Shown: positions 44,623 through 54,295, counted from the stretch's first letter. The stretch: 64,000 bases of DNA from Ensifer sp. MPMI2T (GCF_004827385.1 NZ_SRXN01000014.1:62001-126000), one strand, 5' to 3'. Made by a program: numbers and translations. Notes: a model not told the origin generated them from the letters alone.

Positions 44623-46152
44623 ATGAGCATGCTTGTCGAAATGGTCGGCATCAACAAGTCGTTTGGCGCCACGAAGGTCCTATAGGACGTACGCTTTTCG
44701 CTGGAGCTGGGTTCGGTGCACGCCCTGATGGGCGAGAATGGTGCGGGCAAATCCACGCTGATGCGGATTCTGTCCGGCGTTTATCAGCCCACCTCTGGAA
44801 CCGTGCGGCTTCGCGGTGAGGTGGTCAACTTTCGCACCCCAAAGGAGGCGCGCCTCGCCGGCGTATCGACGGTGTTCCAAGAATTCACCCTCATACCAAA
44901 TCTAACCGTTGCGGAGAACATGTTCCTCGGTCACGAGCCACGGCGCGCCGACGGTTCGATCGACAGGGCGGAGGTAATCGACAGGTCACGCAGTCTGCTG
45001 ACGGACGTGTTTCCCCAACTCGATCCAATGGCGATCGTCGACACGCTCACGATCGCACAGCAACAGGCCGTCGAAATCGCGAAAGGTCTGACATCGAATG
45101 CGGACGTCTTCATCTTCGACGAGCCAACAGCAGCGTTGAATTCGGCCGACGTCGAACATCTGTTCAAAGTAATCCGGAATCTCAAGGGTGCGGGCAAAGC
45201 CATTGTCTACATCTCACATCGGATGAACGAAGTCTTCGAACTCTGTGACAAGATCACGGTCATGAAGGACGGAGCGTGGGTGAAGACCGCGAAGGCGGAA
45301 GAGTTCAACCTTCATTCTCTTGTCGCGACGATGGTTGGTCGCGAGCTGCAGAACTTTTTTCCGTCGCGGGCGGGTGAAACCGGCGACCATATGCTTGAGG
45401 TTTCCAACCTTCGCCTCGATGCCGAAGGGCCGACGGTTCAGTTTTCCGTGAAAAGAGGAGAAATCCTCGGACTTGCGGGCCTTGAAGGGCAGGGTCAACG
45501 CGAAATTATGAGAGCGTTAGTCGGTGTGGAGCCGCCGAAATCCGTCACGGTCCGACGGCGCGGTGCCGATTCATCCATGCGCGCCGTGAACGTCTCTTCG
45601 GGCTTTTCTAACGCCATTTCCGCAGGCATCGGTTTCATACCTGAAGACCGTAAACAGGAAGGTCTGTTTCTCCGTCTGCCAATTTACGACAACATCGCGC
45701 TCGGCAAGCAGCTTAACCGTAGCATGGCCAGTGTCGCATGGAGATCCGTTTCGCGCGTCCGCGACATCATCAAGTCGCTGCGGGTGGCGGCAGCCGACCC
45801 GGGCGCACCCGTTGGAAAGCTCTCCGGCGGAAACCAACAAAAGGTCCTGCTCGGGCGCTGGCTTCTCTCAGGTGTGGACATCCTGGTGATCGAGGAGCCG
45901 ACACGCGGCGTGGACGTCGGCGCGAAGGCTGAGATCTACCGCCTGCTTCGTGACTTCAGCGAGCGCGGCGGAGCTGTGATCGTTTCCTCCCGCGAACTCG
46001 CCGAACTCATCGGGCTCTGTGACAACATTCTGATCGTCCACGACCGGAAGGTCGTGGGCCAGACGCCGGCTGTTGGAGCCACCGAAGAGAGTATTCTTGG
46101 AACAGCGTTGGGTTCTCACTCCACGCATGATCAGCGCGCTGCCGTTCATTGA
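44623..46152 (+). pseudogene. Ribose-type ABC transporter ATPase (system 3) with in-frame amber codon
   Basis: From ATG 44623 the frame gives the conserved start MVGINKSFGATKVL, then TAG at 44683-44685, then DVRFSLELGSVHALMGENGAGKST in the same frame. The TAG stands where homologues usually have Gln, so a single CAG to TAG change is likely. The rest, 478 codons from a GTG at 44716, is intact: Walker A GENGAGKST, FIFDEPTAAL, LSGGNQQKVLLGRW and VIEEPTRGVD. Internal re-initiation would lose the first strands and the A-loop aromatic region. Suppression, sequencing error or a recent loss of function are the alternatives. Confidence 0.8.
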
Positions 46153-46162
46153 GGAGGAGTTT

Positions 46163-47104
46163 ATGAACACCGTCGCAACTTACCTCAGGGTTCCGTATCG
46201 AGCGGGAGCGATCCGGCTATCGATCGGGACGCTGGTCCTGATGGTCCTCGCATCAATCATCTTCCTGCCCGGCTTTCTTGCGGGCGAAAACCTCTCAAAT
46301 CTGCTTGCGCAGTCGACCACACTTGTCATCTCGGCGCTTGGCCAGACGTTCGTGATCCTGACCGGCGGCCTTGACGTTTCAGTAGGGTCAATCATCAGCG
46401 TGACGACTGCGATAATGACCCTGGACATGCCGCCCTTCGTGCGAGTCCTCCTCTGCATTGCCGTTGCAACCGCTTTCGGTCTGGTCAACGGCTACGGTGT
46501 CGCACGCCTGAACGTTCACCCGATCATCATGACTCTCGCTACAATGGGTATCGGCCAAGGTCTCGCCTTGATCATACTCCCGATTCCTGGGGGTAGGGTG
46601 CCGGATTGGCTTTCGATGTCCGTGGCGGGCTCAATTGGCCCGCTACCGAACGCATTGGTCTGGCTCGTCGTCGCCTCGCTTGTCGCGGCGTGGATCCTCT
46701 ATCGCAGACCGTTTGGTCTCTATCTTTTTGCCGCCGGTGGCAATGAATTCAACGCCCGTATGAACGGCGTGCCGGTGAAGCGCACGATCATCAACGCCTA
46801 TGTCCTGTCGGCCCTTTTTGCCTGCGCCGCAGGGATGTTCCTGGCTGGGCGGCTCGCGTCCGGCGATCCAAAGGGCGGAGCCGCTTTCGGAATCGAGTCA
46901 GTTACGGCGGCAGCCCTTGGCGGCGTTCACCTCGCTGGCGGCATCGGAAGCATCTTCGGTACGGTCGTAGGCGCCGCGATTTTGGGCCTCGTCAACAACG
47001 TCATGAACCTCGCGAATGTGTCCGCCTTCCTGCAATCAGTAGCCAAAGGCGCGCTGCTCCTCGTGCTTGTCGTATCCCAGCGACGCAAGACAATCGGACT
47101 TTGA
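46163..47104 (+). CDS. Ribose-type ABC transporter permease (system 3, first)
   Basis: This 313-aa RbsC-family membrane protein has LTGGLDVSVGSIISV, NGYGVARLNVHPIIMTL and AAALGGVHLAGGIGS. GAGGAGGAGTTT precedes the ATG. The upstream in-frame extension overlaps the ATPase and is not needed. It pairs with the next gene as a heterodimeric permease. Confidence 0.92.
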   Translation: MNTVATYLRVPYRAGAIRLSIGTLVLMVLASIIFLPGFLAGENLSNLLAQSTTLVISALGQTFVILTGGLDVSVGSIISVTTAIMTLDMPPFVRVLLCIAVATAFGLVNGYGVARLNVHPIIMTLATMGIGQGLALIILPIPGGRVPDWLSMSVAGSIGPLPNALVWLVVASLVAAWILYRRPFGLYLFAAGGNEFNARMNGVPVKRTIINAYVLSALFACAAGMFLAGRLASGDPKGGAAFGIESVTAAALGGVHLAGGIGSIFGTVVGAAILGLVNNVMNLANVSAFLQSVAKGALLLVLVVSQRRKTIGL

Positions 47105-47109
47105 AGAAG

Positions 47110-48108
47110 ATGGACGCCTCTATGACTACCGCTAATTCCAAGCCAAGTGCGCCATCTAGCTTATTCAACGTCAAGCGCGCTGTTTTCTGGATCATCGGCT
47201 TGCCTCCGGCATATTACGTGCTTGCGATCCTGATCGCCCTTGCGCCCGCCGTAAGCGCGACCCTCATCAACCCGAATTATTGGTTTGTGATCCTCAAGCA
47301 ATCAGCCCCGCTCGGGTTAGCGGTGCTGGCCCAGTCTCTGGTGATGCGAGTTCGGTCAATTGACCTCTCGGTCAGCGGCGTATTCGCTTTCGCGATCTAC
47401 GTCGCGAGTTCGGGCTTGTTGAACAGCTATCCGCCTTTTCTGACCGTGGCGATGTTTATCGTAGTCGGGTTGCTCGTCGGGGTTACCAATGGTGTCCTTG
47501 TTGCCTATGTCCGCGCGTCCGCCGTTATTTCAACGCTAAGCGTCTCGGCGATCCTGATTGGCGTCGTTCAGTATATGAGCGCGGGCAGGGCTCCCGGCTC
47601 CACGCCAACCTGGCTACGCGTCCTGACGAGCGGCAACATTCACGGACTTTCGTATTCCATCATAATCTGGATCGCGACTTCGGTGCTCGTAGCCGTCGCT
47701 TTCCGCTTCTTGATTGTCGGTCGCTATTTCCGTGCAGTCGGTGATAACCCGCGTGCCGCCGAGACAACGGGGATCCCGCTTGCCCGCACGATATTCGTCT
47801 CGCATGTGACGGCAGGAGTCCTGACCGGGATCGCCGCGCTTGTCCAGGTATCGGCCCTGGCGGTTGGCACAATCAAACCAGGTTTCGATACCTTCATGAA
47901 CGCATTGGCCGCAACGATTCTCGGCGGCGTAACGTTCGGCGTCGATCGAGGCGGCGTTGCCGGTCCGTTTGTTGCGGTTGTCGCCCTCAGCTTCCTTTTC
48001 GCAATGCTGACGGTTTTCGGCATTCAGGAACCAGGAAAGCTCATTGTCCAAGGCCTAATCATCGCGCTGGCAGCGATCATCTACGGAACTCGCGCAGGCC
48101 GCATCTGA
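47110..48108 (+). CDS. Ribose-type ABC transporter permease (system 3, second)
   Basis: This is a 332-aa membrane protein of the same family. It has MRVRSIDLSVSGVFAFA, GRYFRAVGDNPRAAETTGI and TILGGVTFGVDRGG, with about eight to ten hydrophobic segments. It starts 5 bp after the first permease (ATG 47110; TTG 47101 overlaps it). It is the last component of importer system 3; if the ATPase is truly dead, this permease pair would be idle or need another ATPase. Confidence 0.9.
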   Translation: MDASMTTANSKPSAPSSLFNVKRAVFWIIGLPPAYYVLAILIALAPAVSATLINPNYWFVILKQSAPLGLAVLAQSLVMRVRSIDLSVSGVFAFAIYVASSGLLNSYPPFLTVAMFIVVGLLVGVTNGVLVAYVRASAVISTLSVSAILIGVVQYMSAGRAPGSTPTWLRVLTSGNIHGLSYSIIIWIATSVLVAVAFRFLIVGRYFRAVGDNPRAAETTGIPLARTIFVSHVTAGVLTGIAALVQVSALAVGTIKPGFDTFMNALAATILGGVTFGVDRGGVAGPFVAVVALSFLFAMLTVFGIQEPGKLIVQGLIIALAAIIYGTRAGRI

Positions 48109-48176
48109 GGCCGTGCGCCGTAGTTCTCGATTGGTGTCATTCCCGCGCCCTAGCAAGAGAAAGCAGGAGAGAAGAA

Positions 48177-49274
48177 ATGGTCAAGATCACTGCGGCCGTT
48201 GCCGTGAAGCCGAAGGCTCCACTGGAGTTCCGGGACCTCGAGCTGGCGGATCCCGAGGGGAACGAGATCCTTGTCCGCACGGTCGCAACTGGCATCTGCC
48301 ACACCGACCTGCTGCTCAGAGACGGCATCTTCGGCCCACCGGCTCCCGTGATTCCAGGGCACGAAGGCGTCGGGATTGTCGAGGCGGTGGGGCCGGACGT
48401 GCAAGGATTGAAGATAGGCGACGCTGTCGCTCTCAGCCAGAGTTCATGCGGCTTCTGCCCCGATTGCCGGCGCTCGCATCCGATGAACTGCCAGAACTAC
48501 ACGCAGTACAACCTGACGGGTCTGCGGCCCAACGGGAAGAAAGCCATCGTATGTGACGAGGTGGGCAGCAACTTCGTCGGTCAGTCTTCGTTCGCGACGC
48601 ACATTCTGGCGACAGAGAACAACGCCGCACTACTCCCCTCGGAAGGCTTCGACCTGACAGATGCAGCTCCACTGGGTTGCGGCATGGCGACGGGGGCCGG
48701 CTCCGTCATGAATGCCATGAAGCCGGAAATTGGTTCGACGATTGCCATCTTCGGTGCGGGAGCCGTGGGCATTGCGGCAATCATGGCCGCCAAAGTCCGT
48801 CGATGCAGCAAGATCATCATCGTCGATCTGAACCTGCAGCGTCTGGAGATGGCCAAGGAATTGGGCGCGACGCACGTCATCAACGGCAAAGACGGCGATG
48901 TCGTTGAACAGATCCACGCCCTGACCGGCGGTGGTGCTGACTTCGCCGTTGACGCAGTCGGTATCATCCCGGTTATCCTCAACTCCATCAAATGCACCCG
49001 GCCGGGCGGCCATATCGTTTTGCTCGGCCTTGATGCGCTCGGAAAGGACATCCCGATTCCGCTCCATCTCATGGTCTTCAACCGCAAGATCCAGGGCGCA
49101 ATCCTTGGCGACCAGATCCCGCAGTTGTTTATCCCGCAGATGGTTCAGCTCAACCAGGCAGGCCTGTTCCCGTTTCAGAAGCTGATCACGAAGTATCCGT
49201 TCGAGAGGATCAACGAGGCTATCGCGGACGCAGAAGCGGGCCGCGTCATCAAGCCCGTCATCGTTTTCAACTAG
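48177..49274 (+). CDS. Zinc-dependent alcohol dehydrogenase (aryl-alcohol type)
   Basis: This 365-aa medium-chain dehydrogenase has catalytic zinc ligands in GICHTDL and GHEGVG, a structural cluster CGFCPDCRRSHPMNC, the PLGCGMATGAGSV segment and the cofactor motif GAGAVGIAA. It is the counterpart of the leftward enzyme at 41689. AGGAGAGAAGAA precedes the ATG. It is followed after 10 bp by the ABM-domain gene, so both are probably expressed with importer system 3. Confidence 0.92.
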   Translation: MVKITAAVAVKPKAPLEFRDLELADPEGNEILVRTVATGICHTDLLLRDGIFGPPAPVIPGHEGVGIVEAVGPDVQGLKIGDAVALSQSSCGFCPDCRRSHPMNCQNYTQYNLTGLRPNGKKAIVCDEVGSNFVGQSSFATHILATENNAALLPSEGFDLTDAAPLGCGMATGAGSVMNAMKPEIGSTIAIFGAGAVGIAAIMAAKVRRCSKIIIVDLNLQRLEMAKELGATHVINGKDGDVVEQIHALTGGGADFAVDAVGIIPVILNSIKCTRPGGHIVLLGLDALGKDIPIPLHLMVFNRKIQGAILGDQIPQLFIPQMVQLNQAGLFPFQKLITKYPFERINEAIADAEAGRVIKPVIVFN

Positions 49275-49284
49275 GAGCCAGTCG

Positions 49285-49596
49285 ATGTCGCAAACGAAAT
49301 CCGCGGAACAGCACCTTATCGTCGAATTCAAAACCACCACTCAGAACAGGGGCCGCGTGAAGGAACTCCTTCTGGAGTTTATCGGGCCGGCCCGTGAAGA
49401 GACGGGATGCCTGTACTACGACCTGTACCAGCGCTCTGACGAGCCCAATACGTTCTACATTTTCGATGGCTGGGCGAACGAGGAAGCGGTGGCCGGGCAC
49501 GGCAAGCACCCGAACGTCGTTCGCGTTCTGGAACCGCTTCTGCCACTGCTCATCAGTCCCCCGTCCATTATTGTGAATAGCCGCGTAAGCGACTGA
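49285..49596 (+). CDS. ABM-domain protein (putative quinol monooxygenase)
   Basis: This 103-aa single-domain protein has the ferredoxin-like pattern of the antibiotic biosynthesis monooxygenase family (VEFKTTTQNRGRVKELLLEF, ETGCLYYDLYQRSDEPNTFYIFDGWANEEA). Relatives such as YgiN oxidise quinols without cofactors, while others are only structural relatives. The start at ATG 49285 follows AGGAGCC. Together with alcohol dehydrogenases and NDH-2 it hints at a phenolic or quinone-forming substrate, but weakly. Confidence 0.85.
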   Translation: MSQTKSAEQHLIVEFKTTTQNRGRVKELLLEFIGPAREETGCLYYDLYQRSDEPNTFYIFDGWANEEAVAGHGKHPNVVRVLEPLLPLLISPPSIIVNSRVSD

Positions 49597-49667
49597 GGGA
49601 CCGGCGTCCGTGGCTCGGCTGAAACTGCGCTTCGGGTGAGGCAAGCAATCCCTATCTTGGAGTGAAA

Positions 49668-50933
49668 ATGGTGCAACATCGCGTAGTGATCGTAGGGGGA
49701 GGCTTTGCGGGTCTCCAACTCGCCAGGGACCTCAAATGCCCCGAAACTTCCATCACGATCATTGATCGACGCAATCATCACCTGTTTCAGCCGCTGCTTT
49801 ACCAAGTCGCGACAACGGTGCTCGCGACGTCGGAAATCGCTTGGCCGATAAGGACGGTGTTCCGGGAACGGAAGGACATCTCTACGCTGCTTGGCGAAGT
49901 CGTCGGCATCGACACAGAGAAACGCTCTGTATCGCTGAAGGGCGGGCATTCGGTGCCATACGACACTTTGGTTCTGGCCACCGGGGCGCGCCACGCATAT
50001 TTCGGACGTGACGAGTGGGAGCCCTTTGCGCCCGGTCTGAAGGCGCTCGAGGATGCGACGACGATAAGGAGACGTCTTCTTCTCGCATTCGAGAAAGCGG
50101 AATTGGAGGCTGACAGCGACCGCAGGAAGGCCCTTCTGACCTTCAGCATTATCGGGGCCGGGCCGACGGGCGTAGAGATGGCCGGTATCATTGCCCAGCT
50201 CGCACACAGGATTCTGGTAGAGGAGTTTCGAAGCATTGACACATCCTCGGCGCGCATTCTGCTGATCGAGGCTGGACCGCGAGTTCTTCCTGTCTTTCCG
50301 CCCGCCCTGTCGGACTACGCCGCCAGATCCTTGATGAAGATGGGTGTTGAAGTCTGCACCGGCCGGCCGGTCACCGCCTGTGATGAAGACGGCGTCTCGA
50401 TCGGAGACGAGTTCGTTCCGAGCCGCACGGTCATTTGGGCGGCAGGCGTTCAGGCGTCCAAGGCCGCCGAATGGGTTGGAGCGGAGAAGGATCGCGCGGG
50501 AAGGGCGCTCGTGGAACCAGACCTGACGGTCACGGGGCACCCAGACATCTTCATCGTGGGCGACACCGCTTCCGTAAAGACGGAAGACGGCAATCCGGTA
50601 CCCGGCATCGCGCCCGCGGCGAAGCAACAGGGGAAATATGTTGCGGCGGTCATCAAGGCGCGGCGCTTACAAAAGCCCGCGCCCGCGCCTTTCCGCTACA
50701 GACACCTCGGTAATCTGGCGACTATTGGCCCGAGCTCGGCTGTCATCGACTTCGGGAACCTTCGACTGAAGGGTTCGCTCGCCTGGTGGATATGGGGGCT
50801 GGCCCACATTTACTTCCTGATCGGCACGCGCAGCCGAATGGCCGTCGCGCTCAGCTGGCTCTGGGTCTTCACGACAGGACATCACTCGGCGCGCCTCATC
50901 ACGCAGAAAGAGACACTTAAAAACGAAGTCTGA
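49668..50933 (+). CDS. FAD-dependent NAD(P)H dehydrogenase, type II (NDH-2-like)
   Basis: This 421-aa flavoprotein has the FAD motif VVIVGGGFAGLQLA at the N terminus, HHLFQPLLYQVAT, a second Rossmann motif IIGAGPTGVEMAG and IFIVGDTAS near residue 285. The hydrophobic C-terminal part (LAWWIWGLAHIYFLIG) would anchor it to the membrane. NDH-2 enzymes pass electrons from NADH to quinones without pumping. ATG 49668 follows TTGGAGTG. It lies 70 bp after the ABM gene and closes this run; it would recycle NADH from the two alcohol dehydrogenases. Confidence 0.9.
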   Translation: MVQHRVVIVGGGFAGLQLARDLKCPETSITIIDRRNHHLFQPLLYQVATTVLATSEIAWPIRTVFRERKDISTLLGEVVGIDTEKRSVSLKGGHSVPYDTLVLATGARHAYFGRDEWEPFAPGLKALEDATTIRRRLLLAFEKAELEADSDRRKALLTFSIIGAGPTGVEMAGIIAQLAHRILVEEFRSIDTSSARILLIEAGPRVLPVFPPALSDYAARSLMKMGVEVCTGRPVTACDEDGVSIGDEFVPSRTVIWAAGVQASKAAEWVGAEKDRAGRALVEPDLTVTGHPDIFIVGDTASVKTEDGNPVPGIAPAAKQQGKYVAAVIKARRLQKPAPAPFRYRHLGNLATIGPSSAVIDFGNLRLKGSLAWWIWGLAHIYFLIGTRSRMAVALSWLWVFTTGHHSARLITQKETLKNEV

Positions 50934-50998
50934 GCGCGGCAGCAGGCAGCGCAAATATCGATCGGCATGGGATCAACGACATACATGGGGGCTTTACT

Positions 50999-51345
50999 AT
51001 GTCGTTTCTAGCAAATGTCAGTATAAAACTGAAGATCCTTCTGCTGGTGGCGCCGATTTGCGCAATCGGCATAACCGGACTGACGTTTGTGTCGCTCAAA
51101 TATCGAAGCGCTTCCCAGAGCTATGTCAGCTTCATCGCTGAGGATCAGGCAGCGGCTATTCAGATGGCGAGGGGCGAGCCAGGGACTTACTGCGCTGAGC
51201 TACAACGCTTACCAGGTCATGTCCTATGACACCAAGGACCCGAACATCAAAAAATTCGCTCTCTATTATGAGAACAACAAGGCGAAGTTGCTTTCCGAAC
51301 TTCGCGTCGTCAAGCGGCTGGCTCCCGATCAGAAGGAGAGTGGCC
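50999..51345 (+). pseudogene. Truncated, frameshifted chemoreceptor (MCP) remnant
   Basis: The frame opens MSFLANVSIKLKILLLVAPI with a membrane helix, then the start of a helical sensor domain. The frame breaks near 51178: the sensor sequence continues one frame over as SQGLTALSYNAYQVM and LLSELRVVKRLAPDQKE, ending abruptly at about 51343. The HAMP and signalling domains are absent. It is therefore the first 110 or so residues of a lost MCP of a type different from the one at 25875. Confidence 0.8.
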
Positions 51346-51711
51346 TTTGCCGAAAACACATCAGCAGACCAAACCTGACTATCGCAGGATCAAATCCCGC
51401 CCTCGCAACAAACCTGCGTGAGAGACTCGCGTAATCTCAATCAGTTAGCTGCGGCGAATTTGGAAAAAAGAACAGCTATTCAACAAAAATCAAAGGCTTA
51501 AGAGCGTAGGGGCAAATCGGAGGTGCTGCACCCGCAACCAAAACTGCGATGTCAGCGATATAGGCGCATCACTGCCTCCTTCGGGCTACAGGCGCCGCAG
51601 CCAGTCTTTTGCCCCGACGTTACTTGCAGGCCTCTTGACAGATAACGACTCAAAGTGCAGATTGCCGGCAATCGGCAGGCGGCACTCCGGGAGTGTCATT
51701 GGGAGGAATGG
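51346..51711. other. Eroded spacer, possible tRNA 3'-end-like relic
   Basis: No gene is supported. At 51383-51410 the string CGCAGGATCAAATCC and the following CGCCCTCGCAACA resemble the T-arm and acceptor 3' end of a serine tRNA with a few mismatches, but no rest of a tRNA is present. A partial B-type half (TTGACAGATAAC) lies near 51635. Confidence 0.35.
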
Positions 51712-52452
51712 ATGGAAAACGGTGAAACTGCCAAACCAAGCGTGAGCAGCAGCTTTCATGTGCTTCGAAACGTGTCCATTTCGGAACTCGTCTACCAGCA
51801 GGTGCACGAGAAGATCCTGTCAGGCGAGTTGCAGCCTGGCGAACACATGAACGAAAACCGACTGGCTGCCTCGCTCGGCGTGAGCAGGGCATCGGTTCGC
51901 GAAGCGCTGCGGCAGCTCGAGAAGGACGGCCTGATCGAGATCACAAAGAACAAGGGTCCTTTTGTCCGCGATATGCCGTCCGAAGAGGCGTGGGAGCTTT
52001 ACGACATCCGCGCGTCGCTCGAAGGGCTTGCGGCCGAGCTGGCTGCGAAAAACCGAACGGATGAAGATCTTCGTCTCCTTACCCAGTGCCTCGAAAACAT
52101 GGATCTCGCCATCGACCGTGGAGATGAGGCGGGCATATTCCAGTACGCCGTCGAATTTCATCGGATTGTCGCCGCGACCTCCGGCAGTCAGAACTTGTTC
52201 AACATGCTGAATGGCGTATGGGGGCGGCTCGTCCTGTTCCGCAGCAAGTTCTCGCGCCTTCATCTTGGTGACCCTGGCAGCGCCGAGGAGAAACGGATCT
52301 TGGCGGCGATCCAGGGGCGGGACGCCGAAGCGGCATCGGCTCTTATGAGAGCCCATATCATCGGCGGCAAAGAGGGCCTGATGAAGCATGCGCAGGAGCA
52401 TGAAGCGAAGACCGAAAGTAAGGTTGCCACAGGCGGAAGGAAGCGGCCATGA
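51712..52452 (+). CDS. GntR-family regulator with FCD ligand domain
   Basis: This 246-aa protein has a winged helix-turn-helix ([37 protein letters not shown], residues 30-75) and an FCD domain (Arg in [13 protein letters not shown], His in VEFHRIVAA and MRAHIIGG). GGGAGGAATGG precedes ATG 51712. Its stop overlaps the start of the amino acid ABC ATPase (ATGA), so the regulator is the first gene of the opine-like operon and probably controls it. The occ and noc opine systems use LysR regulators instead, so this is a different control design. Confidence 0.9.
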   Translation: MENGETAKPSVSSSFHVLRNVSISELVYQQVHEKILSGELQPGEHMNENRLAASLGVSRASVREALRQLEKDGLIEITKNKGPFVRDMPSEEAWELYDIRASLEGLAAELAAKNRTDEDLRLLTQCLENMDLAIDRGDEAGIFQYAVEFHRIVAATSGSQNLFNMLNGVWGRLVLFRSKFSRLHLGDPGSAEEKRILAAIQGRDAEAASALMRAHIIGGKEGLMKHAQEHEAKTESKVATGGRKRP

Positions 52453-53303
52453 AGTCTTCCCGACCGGCGATCGCTTCTGTCACCCAGAGTGCAGGCGTTA
52501 CACAACTCACGGCGATGCGTAGCCCTTCCGTGCAGAGCAATCGCGCGACCCTGATCGCCGAAGATATTCATAAGAGTTTCGGCACTCTTGAGGTGCTGAA
52601 GGGTATCTCGCTCGAAGCAGACCGAGGCGACGTGATCTCCATCATCGGTAGTTCGGGTTCCGGCAAAAGCACTTTCCTGCGCTGCATGAACTTCCTTGAG
52701 ACGCCAAGCAAGGGCCGGATCGCGGTTGGTTCGGACGAAATCAGAATCGAAACTGATCATAAGGGCCGGCTTATCGGGCTCGATCGAAAGAAGATCGACC
52801 GGATGCGGATGCAGCTTGGCATGGTGTTTCAGAGCTTCAATCTTTGGTCGCACATGACGGTTCTCGAAAATGTCATGGAAGGGCCTGTGCATGTGCTCAA
52901 GCAACCCAAAAACGAGGTGCGCGACAGGGCGATGGACTATCTCGGCAAAGTTGGAATTGCCGAAAAGCATGCCAGCTATCCATCCGAACTGTCCGGAGGA
53001 CAGCAGCAGCGCGTGAGCATCGCCAGAGCACTTGCCATGCAACCCTCAGCGCTGTTGTTCGACGAGCCTACATCCGCGCTCGATCCAGAGCTGGTGGGCG
53101 AGGTTCTCAAGGTTATCCGACAACTCGCGGAAGAAGGCCGAACCATGGTCGTGGTCACCCACGAAATGGGCTTTGCGCGCGACGTGTCGAACAAGGTCAT
53201 TTTTCTCGAAAAGGGGAGGATCGAGGAGCAGGGTACGCCAGATCAGGTATTCCGAAACCCATCTTCGTCGCGCTGCCGCGAGTTTCTCGCGAGCGTTCTC
53301 TAG
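52449..53303 (+). CDS. Polar amino acid ABC transporter ATPase (OccP/NocP/HisP-like)
   Basis: This 284-aa ABC protein has an N-terminal extension of about 30 residues, Walker [10 protein letters not shown], the Q-loop in [14 protein letters not shown], the signature [15 protein letters not shown] and Walker [13 protein letters not shown]. The insertion [14 protein letters not shown] is typical of the histidine/opine group. Translation is coupled to the GntR gene by a 4-bp overlap. It powers uptake through the two permeases at 54296 and 55006. Confidence 0.93.
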   Translation: MKSSRPAIASVTQSAGVTQLTAMRSPSVQSNRATLIAEDIHKSFGTLEVLKGISLEADRGDVISIIGSSGSGKSTFLRCMNFLETPSKGRIAVGSDEIRIETDHKGRLIGLDRKKIDRMRMQLGMVFQSFNLWSHMTVLENVMEGPVHVLKQPKNEVRDRAMDYLGKVGIAEKHASYPSELSGGQQQRVSIARALAMQPSALLFDEPTSALDPELVGEVLKVIRQLAEEGRTMVVVTHEMGFARDVSNKVIFLEKGRIEEQGTPDQVFRNPSSSRCREFLASVL

Positions 53304-53365
53304 CGCCGCGGTACCGCAACACCGATCAATAACATCAACAAAAAACGAACCACTGAGGTGAACAT

Positions 53366-54217
53366 ATGAAAATCTCCAAACTAAACATTCTGCTCGCAAC
53401 ACTGGCGGGCGCCATAGTTCTTGCTGGGCCGGCGGCGGCCGAAGACCGCAAGAGCATCACGTTTGCAACGGACGCCACTTACGCGCCCTTCGAGTCCAAA
53501 GACGCCAGCGGCAATCTGGAAGGTTTTGATATTGATCTAAGCAAGGACTTGTGCAGTCGCGCGAAGATCGAATGCACGATCATCGAGCAGGCCTGGGATG
53601 GTATCATCCCATCTCTCGTCGCTGGCCGTTACGACGCCATCCTTGCCGCCATGGACATCAATGCGGAGCGGGAAAAGGTCATTTCTTTCACCCAGCCCTA
53701 CATCAAGACACCAATTCGTTTCATCGCGCCGAAGGCCAGTTCGCTGCCGCAGTATAAGGTTGGGCTGGACGACCTGACGCTTGACGACGTGAGCCCGGAG
53801 GAACGGGCGGAGCTCGAAAAACTGGCGGCCGCCTTCGACGGAAAGAAGGTCGGCGTACAGGTCAGCACTACGGCCGAATCTTTCATGACACAGTTCATGC
53901 CAAACGTCGAGCTTGCGAGCTACGACACGCCGGACAATATGATCCTCGATCTGAATTCCGGCCGCATCGACGCAAGCTTGTCTACACTCGCTCGCCTCAA
54001 GCCACTGCTTGAGAAGCCTGAGGGGAAGGACCTGGCAATTTTCGGACCGAACATGACGGGCGGCCCATTCGGCAAGGGCACCGGAATTGGCCTGCGGAAG
54101 GAAGACGGTGAGCTCCGCGAGAGGTTGAACAAGGCCATTGGCGAAGCAGTAGCCGACGGCACCATCGAGAAGCTGTCGATGAAGTGGCTCGGCTTCGACG
54201 CCACACCGAAACAGTAA
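53366..54217 (+). CDS. Polar amino acid/opine ABC transporter, solute-binding protein
   Basis: This 283-aa SBP_bac_3 family protein has a signal peptide (LNILLATLAGAIVLAGPAAA) and the domain pattern ITFATDATYAPFES, GFDIDLSKDL and WDGIIPSLVAGRYDAI. It is related to OccT, NocT and lysine/arginine/ornithine-binding proteins. The insertion with YKVGLDDLTLDDVSPEE between the lobes is longer than in histidine-binding protein and is seen in opine binders. Guanidino enzymes downstream suggest an arginine-derived ligand. Confidence 0.9.
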   Translation: MKISKLNILLATLAGAIVLAGPAAAEDRKSITFATDATYAPFESKDASGNLEGFDIDLSKDLCSRAKIECTIIEQAWDGIIPSLVAGRYDAILAAMDINAEREKVISFTQPYIKTPIRFIAPKASSLPQYKVGLDDLTLDDVSPEERAELEKLAAAFDGKKVGVQVSTTAESFMTQFMPNVELASYDTPDNMILDLNSGRIDASLSTLARLKPLLEKPEGKDLAIFGPNMTGGPFGKGTGIGLRKEDGELRERLNKAIGEAVADGTIEKLSMKWLGFDATPKQ

Positions 54218-54225
54218 GCGCAGAG

Positions 54226-54262
54226 GTCGGAGCGCGGGCCCGTGTTCGTCCGCGACTCCGAC
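54226..54262 (+). promoter_or_regulatory. Intercistronic hairpin after the solute-binding protein gene
   Basis: GTCGGAG pairs with CTCCGAC and GCGG with CCGC, with a single-side bulge, 8 bp after the binding-protein stop. There is no T tract. This is the fourth example of the same arrangement in the window. Confidence 0.65.
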
Positions 54263-54295
54263 ATTATCGATGCTCGCTGAACGGAGTTAAGTTCG

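Noticed and set aside
51383-51410. A functional tRNA gene
   Set aside because: Only a T-arm and acceptor-like 3' end with mismatches is visible; no anticodon arm or 5' half precedes it.
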